DNA of 44,433 nucleotides from SZUA-117 sp964630795 (GTDB lineage Bacteria; Pseudomonadota; Gammaproteobacteria; Steroidobacterales; Woeseiaceae). The translations under genes and the position numbers were made by a program. The notes beneath the pieces were generated by a model. That model had not been told where the DNA came from. It searched no databases and worked only from the letters and a program-made list of their open reading frames with translations. Below, piece by piece: positions 34,096-42,710 of this stretch; position 1 is the first letter of the stretch; each line of letters opens with the position of its first letter. The DNA lies in contig CAZVWF010000012.1 in the NCBI GenBank assembly GCA_964630795.1, positions 1 to 44,433 of the forward strand, in the 5' to 3' direction.

Positions 34096-34482
34096 CACCG
34101 GAATCTCGTTAAACCAGCGCAGCCAGCGTGTATTGTCCGGCAGGTCGCCGGAAGCCAGAATGCCTATCCACCGGTAGCAGCGATAGTGATAAACGGACAT
34201 GGCGGCCAGGAATACAAGCTTTACCTGGAACCAGCGCTGATCAAGGAGCGCGGGATTCACCCGGAGTAAAAGCAGCCCGAACAGCGTCGTCAGGGCGGCT
34301 CCGATCGTCATGATAATGAAGAGTCGGCGTTCCATGACGGAAAATCGCGCCAAGTCTGGTTCATCAGACGCTTCGCTGTGGTAGATGAACAGCCGTGGAA
34401 TATAGAAGAGGCCGGCAAACCAGGTCACCATGAAAGCGATGTGCAGCGCCTTGAACCACAGATAGGCAGACGAAATGGCCAT
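34048..34482 (-). CDS. hemJ: Protoporphyrinogen IX oxidase HemJ
   Basis: HemJ is an inner-membrane protein that oxidises protoporphyrinogen IX in haem synthesis in organisms lacking HemG and HemY. The 144-residue protein has four hydrophobic helices and the family motifs LWFKALHIAFMVTWFAGLFY (with H14), PRLFIYH, MERRLFIIM and DQRWFQVKLVFLA. I use the ATG at 34482 with an AGGAG ribosome site; an upstream in-frame start at 34611 would add 43 unrelated residues. Its last 48 bases overlap the end of rppH on the other strand. Confidence 0.9.
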   Translation of the reverse strand: MAISSAYLWFKALHIAFMVTWFAGLFYIPRLFIYHSEASDEPDLARFSVMERRLFIIMTIGAALTTLFGLLLLRVNPALLDQRWFQVKLVFLAAMSVYHYRCYRWIGILASGDLPDNTRWLRWFNEIPVLFLLGVICLAIIKPF

Positions 34483-34636
34483 AAGGTGAACTCCTGCAAT
34501 GACCGGCAGAATGGCGGAAAATGCGGCTGCCGGAGGCCGCTTTATACCCAATTCCGTGACCTGTCGCACTTCTGTTTGGCGGCGCGCCCGCGTAACATGA
34601 CCCGGGTCCATTCAATAGAAAACCAATGAGTTATCG

Positions 34637-35350
34637 GTGAAACCTCGATCTCACATGCCTGGAACGGCCACGATTATTGGCTTCCGTGCCGCGATTGTCG
34701 TGGCGCTGGCTATTGGTGGATACCTGCTGTTCGAATTCGGCCGCCTGCAGGCGGGCTACAACATCGTCGATACGATTTCCGAAAAACAGGCGTTGCACGA
34801 CGTTATCGCGGGACTTGAAGATGAGATTGTTGGCCTTAAACAGGAGATCGCACTCCTCGAAACGCATCGCGAGATAGATCGTGAGGCATACCTGGTGGTG
34901 GAGTCGAACCTTGCCGACCTGGAGCGCAAGATTCAGGAGCAGTTAGATGCGATCGCCTTTTACCGTGGTATCGTGTCGCCGAAAGACGGTGGCCGCGGCC
35001 TGCGCGTTCAGGACCTGAAATTGACGCAGGGCAAAGATGACCGGCATTACAATTTGCGCCTGGTCCTCGTACAGGTCATGCAGCATGACAGGAGCGTTAC
35101 CGGCAAGGTTGATTTCAGCCTTGAGGGTGCGCAGAACGGCGTTGCGACGACTTACAAGCTGGCGCAATTGCTGCCGGAAGATCAATCCAGCGGCTGGCCG
35201 TTTGCGTTCAGATATTTTCAGGACTTTGACCGGGAGCTCGTATTGCCGGAAGGATTTTCGCCGGAGAAGATTACGGTCGAAGTCATATCCGGCACAAAGT
35301 CCATCGCGAGTGTGACACAGAGCTTCGACTGGCTCGCGGGAAGCAGTTAA
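34637..35350 (+). CDS. Single-pass membrane protein with coiled coil (DUF6776-like)
   Basis: This 237-residue protein has one transmembrane helix near the N-terminus (about 12-34), a coiled coil at about 40-105 (heptad-like ALHDVIAGLEDEIVGLKQEIALLE) and a periplasmic beta-rich domain to the end. It resembles a family often found just upstream of bactofilin and erpA in gammaproteobacteria; I recall it as DUF6776 but cannot verify that. Its topology suggests an envelope or division scaffold role, which is inference. The GTG at 34637 has no clear ribosome site; an ATG at 34655 is the alternative. Bactofilin follows after 15 bases. Confidence 0.75.
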   Translation: MKPRSHMPGTATIIGFRAAIVVALAIGGYLLFEFGRLQAGYNIVDTISEKQALHDVIAGLEDEIVGLKQEIALLETHREIDREAYLVVESNLADLERKIQEQLDAIAFYRGIVSPKDGGRGLRVQDLKLTQGKDDRHYNLRLVLVQVMQHDRSVTGKVDFSLEGAQNGVATTYKLAQLLPEDQSSGWPFAFRYFQDFDRELVLPEGFSPEKITVEVISGTKSIASVTQSFDWLAGSS

Positions 35351-35365
35351 AGAAAGGGAGTAGAT

Positions 35366-35794
35366 ATGTTCGCTCGTAAACAAAGAAAGCACAGCGCGGT
35401 AGATACGCTGGTCGGATCGAATTCCCAGGTCAGTGGCGACCTCAACTTCACAGGCGGCTGTCATATTGATGGGACGATCAATGGAAACGTCAGCGCGGAT
35501 GCTGACACGCACTCGGCCCTGAGCGTCTCGGAAGATGGCATGATTGAAGGAGGCGTCAACGTACCTTATGTCGTGTTGAACGGCATCGTGCGCGGCGACA
35601 TCGTTGCATCGCAACGTGTGGAACTGGGGCCCACCGCGAGGGTCATTGGTGATGTATATTACAACCTGATCGAGATGGCGATCGGCGCTGAAATTAATGG
35701 CAAGCTCGTACATCAACCCGAAGGCCAGGTACCACTGCTGGAGAGTACGGAAGAGAACAAGGAATCTCCGGTACAGGTGGCGTCTGCAAACTGA
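35366..35794 (+). CDS. Bactofilin (polymer-forming cytoskeletal protein)
   Basis: This 142-residue protein has a central right-handed beta-helix of short repeats at about 15-115 (DTLVGSNSQVSGDLNFTGGCHIDGTINGNV, IVRGDIVASQRVELGPTARVIGDVYYNLIEMAIGAEINGKL), flanked by disordered tails with a basic N-terminus (RKQRKH). This is the bactofilin pattern; such proteins form filaments near the membrane and affect cell shape or peptidoglycan enzymes. A strong AAAGGGAG site precedes the ATG. The membrane-coiled-coil gene upstream may be its anchor. Confidence 0.92.
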   Translation: MFARKQRKHSAVDTLVGSNSQVSGDLNFTGGCHIDGTINGNVSADADTHSALSVSEDGMIEGGVNVPYVVLNGIVRGDIVASQRVELGPTARVIGDVYYNLIEMAIGAEINGKLVHQPEGQVPLLESTEENKESPVQVASAN

Positions 35795-35816
35795 TCGAGA
35801 CAAAAGACACTGAATT

Positions 35817-36185
35817 ATGAGTATTGAAACACCCGTCATTGGGGCGCCGTCAGCGCCGAACCCAATCGTGTTCACCGATGCAGCTGCAGAGAAGGTCGCG
35901 CAGCTGATTGAGGAAGAGGATAACCCGTCCCTGATGTTGCGGGTGTTTATTTCCGGTGGCGGTTGCTCGGGCTTTCAGTATGGCTTTACGTTTGACGATG
36001 CTGCAGAAGATGGCGACTCGAGCATCGAGAACCAGGGTGTGACATTGCTTGTGGATCCAATGAGTGTGCAATACCTGATGGGCGCCGAAATCGACTACAA
36101 GGAAGACTTGCAAGGTGCCCAGTTCGTCATTCGTAATCCTAATGCAACGACAACCTGTGGTTGCGGATCGTCATTTGCCGTTTGA
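35817..36185 (+). CDS. erpA: Iron-sulfur cluster insertion protein ErpA
   Basis: ErpA is an A-type carrier that delivers [Fe-S] clusters to apo-enzymes. The 122-residue protein has the three cluster cysteines C50 (ISGGGCSGFQYGF), C114 and C116 (TTTCGCGSSFAV), and the family DAAAEKVAQLI and YKEDLQGAQFVIRNPNA segments. Its stop is directly followed by the ppx frame. Confidence 0.96.
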   Translation: MSIETPVIGAPSAPNPIVFTDAAAEKVAQLIEEEDNPSLMLRVFISGGGCSGFQYGFTFDDAAEDGDSSIENQGVTLLVDPMSVQYLMGAEIDYKEDLQGAQFVIRNPNATTTCGCGSSFAV

Positions 36186-37794
36186 TTGTTAGGGTGCGTC
36201 GTCGAGGGGCAGTACAACATCACCGGTAACACCGCAGTCCCCCAATCGCCCGATTCGGGCACCAGTCCGGCCCAGGAAGTTCTCGCGGCCGTCGACCTGG
36301 GTTCCAACAGTTTTCACATGATTGTCGGCGAGTTACGGCACGGGCAGCTCACAATCATCGACCGGCTGAAGGAAACCGTTCGGCTATCGGAGGGGCTCAA
36401 AACAAAAGGCACCCTGACGGAGGCTGCTCGATCACGCGCNNNNNNNNNNNNNNNNNNNNNNNNNNNNNNNNNNNNNNNNNNNNNNNNNNNNNNNNNNNNN
36501 NNNNNNNNNNNNNNNNNNNNNNNNNNNNNNNNNNNNNNNTGCGGGTACCAGTGCGCTGCGCCGCGCAAGCGACAGTGGCGATTTTCGCAAGGAGGCGGAA
36601 CGTGCGCTGGGGCACCCAATCGACGTTATCTCCGGAATCGAAGAGGCCCGGCTGATCTACTCCGGCGTGACCAACAGCATGCCGCCCACCGACGGGTTTC
36701 GACTGGTACTCGATATCGGCGGGGGCAGTACCGAGCTTATTCTTGGGCAGGGCGAGAAACCACGTGCACTGGAGAGCCTGCACATGGGTTGCGTGCTGAT
36801 GACGGAGCGCTACTTTCCCGGCGGTCGCATCAACGAGAAAAATATGGCTGAGGCAAGGCTTGCGGCGCGGCTCAAGCTGCGGCCCGTGAAAGCGTTCTTC
36901 CGTGGCGCAACTAACCTGGAAGCCGTAGGCACCTCAGGGACCATTCTCTCGGCGGAGGCGGTGGCACGTCGGCTGGGCGTGATCGAATCAAACGATCTGA
37001 CGTCGAGTGCTGTCGAAACGCTGATCGCCCGGGTGCTCGAGTTTGACAACATCGCGGCGCTGTCGTTGAGCGGACTGTCCGAACGCCGGTCTCAGGTGTG
37101 GCCTGGCGGACTCGCCATCCTCGTTGAACTGATGGAAGTGCTCAGAATTGACCACCTGAAGGTCTCGGACGGTGCCTTGCGGGAAGGGCTCCTGTATGAC
37201 CATCTGGGTCGCCTCCAGCACCAGGATGCGCGGAAACGGAGCGTCCAGGCACTTGCAACCCGTTACAACGTCGACCAGGCTCAGGCCGCCCGCGTGGCGG
37301 CGACGGCAGAGTTGCTGCTGGCGCAGATTGGGAATACCTGGGGTATTGAATCGGACCTCGCGTCGCGGATCCTGGAGTGGGCCTGCCGGTGGCATGAAAT
37401 TGGTCTCGACATTTCGCATAACACTTTTCATAAACACGGTGCTTATATCGCGGAAAACGCTGATCTGCCCGGCTTTCCCAGATCGGAGCAAAAACTTCTG
37501 AGTTTCCTGGTTGCTGCTCAGCGATCATCCATCGATAAGGGACGATTGTCGGCACTACCGACAGCATGGCGCGAGAAAGCGCTGTGTCTCGCGATCGTTT
37601 TGCGGCTGGCCGTTCTGTTGAATCGCAGTCGGAAGGCCCTGGATTTGTCAGGCTTGATCGCGCGTGCCAGTGAACAATCGCTAATGTTGTACTTCGCGGA
37701 TGGCTGGCTGGATGACAACCCTCTGACAGTCGCGGATCTCAGGCGTGAGCAGCCCATGTTGGCGGCTGCCGATATCGAATTGGGTTTCGAATAG
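36186..37794 (+). CDS. ppx: Exopolyphosphatase Ppx, interrupted by an assembly gap
   Basis: Ppx/GppA-family phosphatase of the ASKHA fold that releases phosphate from polyphosphate ends. Before the gap are VLAAVDLGSNSFHMIVGEL (phosphate-1 loop) and RLKETVRLSEGL. After it come AGTSALRRASDSGDFRKEAE, SGIEEARLIYSG, VLDIGGGSTELILG, GASGT-like GTSGTILSAEA, SDGALREGLLYD and an HD-like C-terminal part (LHEVG-like WHEIGLDIS). A block of 100 N at 36440-36539 falls in the N-terminal domain, and the frames on either side differ, so the N count is not the true length. The start is uncertain: TTG at 36186 lacks a good ribosome site, while an in-frame ATC at 36219 follows GAGGGG. It is convergent with ppk, three bases away. 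Confidence 0.9.
36440..36539. other. Run of 100 N (assembly gap)
   Basis: Exactly 100 undetermined bases sit inside ppx. A round number of this size is the usual placeholder for a gap of unknown length. Comparison with E. coli Ppx from memory suggests that only about 60-70 bases are really missing. Confidence 0.98.
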
Positions 37795-37797
37795 GGG

Positions 37798-39888
37798 TCA
37801 GGTGGATCCGGTCAGGGTCCTCAAAAATTCCTGTTGTGCCGAAACGGGTGCATTGTCTTCCGGCGTCAGGCGCTCGTAATGCCCGTCACCGTGCAACACC
37901 CATGCGCCGGTGTTGTCCGTGAGAAACAACTCCAGGTCTGCCAGAAGCCGTTTTTTAAGCGGCTTCTGTTTAATGGGGAAACAGGTCTCGTTTCGGCGAA
38001 AGAAATTTCGGCCCATCCAGTCAGCGCTCGAGCAATAGAACTCTTCGTTGCCGTCATTGAGGAAGTAATAAACGCGCGAATGCTCAAGGAATCGGCCAAT
38101 GACCGAACGGATAAGAATGTTTTCGGACAGACCAGGAACGCCGGGCCGCAATGAGCAGATACCACGAACAATCAGGTCTATCTTTACGCCAGCCGCGGAC
38201 GCCTCATAAAGCTTGTCGATAATTTGCGGTTCGATCAGCGCATTAATCTTGGCAATGACACGTGCTTGCTTGCCGCCCCTGGCGTGCGCAATTTCGCGAT
38301 CGATTTTCGCAATCATTGCGTCAAACAGGTCGAAAGGCGCCGTCAACACTTTGGCCAGGTTTGTCGCGGCCGTCAGGCTGGTCAGTTGCATGAACACCTT
38401 GTGCACGTCTTCGCCAAGCGTTTTGTTGCTGCTCAGGTAGCCGTAGTCGGTATAAGCGCGGGTAGTGCCGGGGTGGTAGTTGCCTGTGCCGAGATGGACA
38501 TATCGCTTGATGCCATCCTGCTCGCGCCTGACGACCATCGACATCTTGGCGTGCGTCTTGTAACCGACGAGGCCGTACACGACGTGTGCACCGGCTTCCT
38601 GGAGCCGGTTGGCGGATGAAATGTTTTCTGCCTCGTCGAAACGTGCCATCAATTCGACAACGACGGTCACTTCCTTGCCGCTTCGAGCGGCATTGATCAG
38701 GTGTTCGACGATGGGCGAATTCGAGCCGGTCCGATACAGCGTCTGTTTGATGGCGAGCACATTGGGATCTGCCGCTGCGGCACCGACGAAGTCAACAACC
38801 GGCGAGAAAGACTGGTAAGGATGTTGCAGCAACACGTTCTGTTTGCGCAGCACGCTGAATATGCTCTGACCTGTGCTCAATTCTTCGGGAAGACCGGGTG
38901 TAAACGACGCGTAATTAAGTTCCGGTCGATCCGGGTGTTTAGCAATGGTGGTGAGTCGGTTGAGATTGACCGGGCCATTGACGGCGAAGAGATCGGCACG
39001 GTCAAGGTGAAAGTGGTCAAGCAGAAACTCAACCAGGTCTTCCGGGCATTTGTCGCTGATCTCGAGCCGTACAGCCGCACCGTAACGGCTCGCTTCGAGT
39101 TGACCTTCCAGTGCGCGTATCAGGTCGTCCACTTCCTCGTCGTCAACATAGAGGTTGCTGTTTCGAGTGACCCGAAACTGATAGCAGCCCTCGACTCGCA
39201 TGCCAGTGAACAGGTCTGCGACATTGGCGTGAATGATTGATGAGAGAAACACGTAGGCTTCAGTGCCGGTTTTGACCAGGTGATCTGGCAGGCGAATGAT
39301 TCTCGGTAACGATCGAGGAGCCTGCACTATGGCACGGTGCCGCTGCCTGCCAAACGCATCTTCGCCCTTCAGTCGAACCACGAAGTTCAGACTTTTGTTG
39401 AGCATGCGCGGAAACGGGCGCGACGGATCCAGGGTCAGCGGAGTAAGAACCGGCACCACTTCCTCGCGATAAAACGCGCTGACCCACGCCCGTTGTTTGT
39501 CGTTCCATTCATGCCTGTGCAGAAAATGAATCCGCGCATCGGCGAGTGCCGGTAACAATACGTTGTTCAACATCTCGTATTGTTTTGTGACCAGGTTGTT
39601 TGTCCGGTATCGAATCTCGTCAAGCAGCTGCTGTGGCGTCAGGTCGCCAGGACCGGCAGGGCCCGCACCGATTTCAACACGTTGCTTGAGACCGGCCACG
39701 CGGACTTCGAAAAACTCATCAAGATTAGTACAGGAAATGCACAGGAATCTTAGCCGTTCGAGCAGCGGAACCGCGTCGTCGGCCGCCTGCGCGAGAACGC
39801 GCTGATTGAACTCAATCAGGCTCAGTTCGCGATTGATGTAGCGATCAGCTGGCGGTGTAACGGGTGCGACCATCGGGCGATCCGGCAT
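37798..39888 (-). CDS. ppk: Polyphosphate kinase PPK1
   Basis: PPK1 polymerises the gamma-phosphate of ATP into polyphosphate at the membrane. The 696-residue protein has the N-terminal YINRELSLIEFNQRVL, the NLDEFFEVRVAGLK helix, HPYQSFSPVVDF, MARFDEAENI, the autophosphorylated His H446 (VGYKTHAKMSM), GTGNYHPGTTRAYTD, and the second active-site His H603 (EHSRVYYF), equivalent to H435 and H592 of E. coli. SADWMGRNFFRRNE completes the phospholipase D-like domain. The length matches the family. It ends three bases from ppx, on the opposite strand, so synthesis and degradation genes are convergent rather than in one operon as in E. coli. Confidence 0.97.
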   Translation of the reverse strand: MPDRPMVAPVTPPADRYINRELSLIEFNQRVLAQAADDAVPLLERLRFLCISCTNLDEFFEVRVAGLKQRVEIGAGPAGPGDLTPQQLLDEIRYRTNNLVTKQYEMLNNVLLPALADARIHFLHRHEWNDKQRAWVSAFYREEVVPVLTPLTLDPSRPFPRMLNKSLNFVVRLKGEDAFGRQRHRAIVQAPRSLPRIIRLPDHLVKTGTEAYVFLSSIIHANVADLFTGMRVEGCYQFRVTRNSNLYVDDEEVDDLIRALEGQLEASRYGAAVRLEISDKCPEDLVEFLLDHFHLDRADLFAVNGPVNLNRLTTIAKHPDRPELNYASFTPGLPEELSTGQSIFSVLRKQNVLLQHPYQSFSPVVDFVGAAAADPNVLAIKQTLYRTGSNSPIVEHLINAARSGKEVTVVVELMARFDEAENISSANRLQEAGAHVVYGLVGYKTHAKMSMVVRREQDGIKRYVHLGTGNYHPGTTRAYTDYGYLSSNKTLGEDVHKVFMQLTSLTAATNLAKVLTAPFDLFDAMIAKIDREIAHARGGKQARVIAKINALIEPQIIDKLYEASAAGVKIDLIVRGICSLRPGVPGLSENILIRSVIGRFLEHSRVYYFLNDGNEEFYCSSADWMGRNFFRRNETCFPIKQKPLKKRLLADLELFLTDNTGAWVLHGDGHYERLTPEDNAPVSAQQEFLRTLTGST

Positions 39889-39931
39889 TTGGCGGACCGA
39901 TCAGTATATCAACGCTCGTGTTACAAGAAGG

Positions 39932-41071
39932 TTAACTGCCGCCCGAATAGATGGCACCGAGGACCTGGCCTGATGATGCGCCGGTCACTTCCGGCAGGCT
40001 GCCGGGCTCATTGGCCAGTCGACGCTTGGCGAGCCAGGCGAACGCGGCCGCTTCGACCCAGTCCGGGTGCAGGCCGTGTTCGTCGGTGGTTGTGACCGCG
40101 GCACCCGACAGATAACTACGCAGACGACTCATCAGGTCGGTATTGCGGGCGCCGCCTCCGCATACGAGCACATCGTCAATATCCGGTGCATGCGACAGAA
40201 TCGACGTCGCTATGGTCCTCGCGGTCAACTCGGCCAGGGTCGCCTGCACATCGTTGCCGGAGACCTGCTGATCGCCAAGTGATGCAATTTTTGATCGGAC
40301 CCAGCCGTCATCGAAGTATTCGAACCCGGTGCTCTTGGGTGGTGGCTGTTCGAAGTAGGGGTCGTCGAGCATGATCGCGAGCAATGGCTCGTTGATGGAT
40401 CCGGTGGCGGCCCACGCACCGTTTTCGTCAAACGGTTTATCGCGATGACGACGGATCCAGCCATCCATTAAAGAATTGCCCGGTCCGGTATCAAACCCGA
40501 GCGCGGCATCATGGTCAGTCAACAGCATGGTCACATTGGCAATACCACCAATATTGAGCACGCATCGATTTCGTACGTCGTCGGAGAAGAGCCACTGATG
40601 AAACGCCGGGGCGAGCGGTGCACCCTCACCGCCGGCAGCCAGATCGCGGCGTCGAAAATCTGCAACGGTCGTTAAGCCAGTTCGGTGCGCGATGATATTC
40701 GGATCGCCGATTTGCAGCGTGAATGGTTGCGGGGCACGTGGCTGGTGTCGCAATGTCTGGCCATGGCTGCCAATGGCGACGATGGAGTCCGCACTGTAGT
40801 TAGATTTCTCAATAAGTTGTAACACAGCGTTCGCGAAACACTCGGCAACCCGGTGGTCAAGTTGACCGATATTGTCGACAGTGCAATTAGCCGGCTGCCG
40901 CGAGGCTGTCATCAGATCGTTCCGCAATTCCTCCGGATAAGGAAACATTGCGGCCATCAGTACGTCACATTCATGATCGGCAAAGCTGACCAGTGCGGCG
41001 TCGATGCCATCCATGCTGGTGCCGGACATCAGTCCGATATAGGGAAGACCCGGGTCAGGCTGTTCGGGCAT
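39932..41071 (-). CDS. anmK: Anhydro-N-acetylmuramic acid kinase
   Basis: AnmK phosphorylates and opens anhydro-MurNAc to MurNAc-6-phosphate in murein recycling, downstream of AmpD. The 379-residue ASKHA-fold kinase has YIGLMSGTSMDGIDAAL near the N-terminus, the catalytic-base region TVADFRRRDLAAGGEGAPL, LNIGGIANVT, GFDTGPGNSLMDGW and VCGGGARN near the end. It lies five bases after the M23 peptidase gene, so the two are probably co-transcribed. Confidence 0.96.
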   Translation of the reverse strand: MPEQPDPGLPYIGLMSGTSMDGIDAALVSFADHECDVLMAAMFPYPEELRNDLMTASRQPANCTVDNIGQLDHRVAECFANAVLQLIEKSNYSADSIVAIGSHGQTLRHQPRAPQPFTLQIGDPNIIAHRTGLTTVADFRRRDLAAGGEGAPLAPAFHQWLFSDDVRNRCVLNIGGIANVTMLLTDHDAALGFDTGPGNSLMDGWIRRHRDKPFDENGAWAATGSINEPLLAIMLDDPYFEQPPPKSTGFEYFDDGWVRSKIASLGDQQVSGNDVQATLAELTARTIATSILSHAPDIDDVLVCGGGARNTDLMSRLRSYLSGAAVTTTDEHGLHPDWVEAAAFAWLAKRRLANEPGSLPEVTGASSGQVLGAIYSGGS

Positions 41072-41076
41072 GCCGA

Positions 41077-42513
41077 TTATTCAAGCACGAGCGAGGCAAG
41101 CCGGGTACGCTTGTATTGCAAAAGCTCATCCAGAATGGGTTCGACAGACGCCAGGAACTTGGCCCGGTATTCGTTCGGAATGGGATCAGCTTGCGGTAGT
41201 TTGACCGTGCGCGAATTGCGATGCACACCGTTCAATCTGTATTCGTAATGAAGATGTACGCCAGTGACCAGGCCGGTCTTGCCGACATAGCCGATTGTCT
41301 GGCCCTGGTGCACGCGCGTGCCGTTGCGGACCCTGGGCTGGAAACGTGACATGTGAGCGTACAGCGTCGTGATGTTGCCGCCGTGCTGGAGGATGACCAC
41401 ATTGCCGTACCCGGATTTCACGCCGCGAAAGATGACCTTGCCATCACCGGTTGCCTTGATCGGTGTGCCGAGCGGCGCTGCATAATCGGTGCCCCGGTGG
41501 GGCCGAACCGTTTTCAGTACGGGGTGGCGCCGATTGGGATTGAAGGAAGAGCTCACTCGGAAGTCGACCGGTGCACGCAGGAACGCTTTGCGTACGCTAT
41601 TGCCCTCCGGCGTGAAGTAGTCGGAGCGACCATCTTTGTCAACGTGGCGGATCGCCTGGATGGTCCTGCCGTTGTTATTGAATTCCGCAGCGATGATCTC
41701 ACCGTCACCAAGGTACTCGCCATCCTGGTAAAGCTGCTCGTAGAGCACGTAGTAGTCATCGCCCGACCGGATATCCAGGACGAAGTCGACGTCCCAGGCG
41801 AAAATACCGGCGAGATTCATCACGGTCTTGTCGGGCAGACCGGCATCCATCGCGCTTTCGAAAAGATTCGTCTCTATGCGCCCGTAGGCGGTCTTGCGCC
41901 GCACTTCCAACGGACGTTCGATGGTTTTCGTCGTAAACCCGTCTTCGCCCCGCTCAATTCTGAGCGCGGTTGTCAGGTCGAGTTCGCGATACAGGCTGAC
42001 CAGGCTGCCGTCATCGTGTTCTATGATGAGTTCGTCACCCGGAATCAGTTTCTTGAGGTAGGGGCCTGCATCCCGGAGCATTACCGCGCTGGCGAGGTCG
42101 CCGAGGTCAAGATCATTGCGCCGAAACAGTCGGTCGAGCGTGTCACCACGGCGAATTGTCAGATTGAGCGTCGCGTATTCGGGCGGCAATACCAGTGGCG
42201 GGTGAAATCCGGCGAACGGAAGCTCGATCAGGTCTTCCTCGGCAATCTCTATCGAGTCATCAGGAGGTGTCGGCGCCAGTGCTTCGGTCTCTGGCGGCTC
42301 CACGGGTAACGGATTGACTTCGGTTACGGATGCCAACGGACCCGGGTCATTGGCATCGTTGGCCGGGGAATGAGAAATGGTCAGGAACAGGGCGATGCCC
42401 AGCAGCGGCAGCCCGAGCCCGACTGCAAACCAGGGCAGAGCGTTCTGTTTTTCTGCCGGAATTCTCGCCGCCGGTTTGTAATCGTGACGGATGGGACTCA
42501 AAGGGCGATTCAA
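41077..42513 (-). CDS. M23 peptidoglycan DD-metalloendopeptidase (MepM-like)
   Basis: This 478-residue protein is anchored by one transmembrane helix (about 28-48), with a Pro- and Glu-rich spacer, a LysM-like segment starting at about 117 (LNLTIRRGDTLDRLF), an OapA/Csd3-type middle region and a C-terminal LytM domain. Zinc ligands are H339 and D343 (VRPHRGTDYAAP) and H422, with H387 (LYAHMSRF) and H420 (HLHYE) at the catalytic positions, so it should be active. Enzymes of this kind cut cross-links so that the wall can expand. It is encoded just upstream of anmK on the same strand and divergent from tyrS; Pseudomonas has the same order as I recall. Confidence 0.92.
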   Translation of the reverse strand: MNRPLSPIRHDYKPAARIPAEKQNALPWFAVGLGLPLLGIALFLTISHSPANDANDPGPLASVTEVNPLPVEPPETEALAPTPPDDSIEIAEEDLIELPFAGFHPPLVLPPEYATLNLTIRRGDTLDRLFRRNDLDLGDLASAVMLRDAGPYLKKLIPGDELIIEHDDGSLVSLYRELDLTTALRIERGEDGFTTKTIERPLEVRRKTAYGRIETNLFESAMDAGLPDKTVMNLAGIFAWDVDFVLDIRSGDDYYVLYEQLYQDGEYLGDGEIIAAEFNNNGRTIQAIRHVDKDGRSDYFTPEGNSVRKAFLRAPVDFRVSSSFNPNRRHPVLKTVRPHRGTDYAAPLGTPIKATGDGKVIFRGVKSGYGNVVILQHGGNITTLYAHMSRFQPRVRNGTRVHQGQTIGYVGKTGLVTGVHLHYEYRLNGVHRNSRTVKLPQADPIPNEYRAKFLASVEPILDELLQYKRTRLASLVLE

Positions 42514-42584
42514 GTCTCAGGTCTCCCCAATCGCTCGACGCCGCTACTCTACAGCGAGTTTTTCGTAAGGTCAAAGAAAACTGT

Positions 42585-42590
42585 TATAAC
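42585..42590 (+). promoter_or_regulatory. Possible -10 element for tyrS
   Basis: TATAAC lies 121 bases upstream of the tyrS ATG in an AT-rich stretch between the divergent M23 peptidase and tyrS genes. No good -35 is seen at the right distance, so this is tentative. Confidence 0.3.
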
Positions 42591-42710
42591 TCATAGCCTT
42601 AACTCAGAATCATCATTTTAAATCAGGATATGACCTGTAAGTTGCCGAAAGAGGTCTACAGGGACCGCATTGAGTGGTACAGTTTCGCGCGAGTGACAGG
42701 TCCCCGAGCC

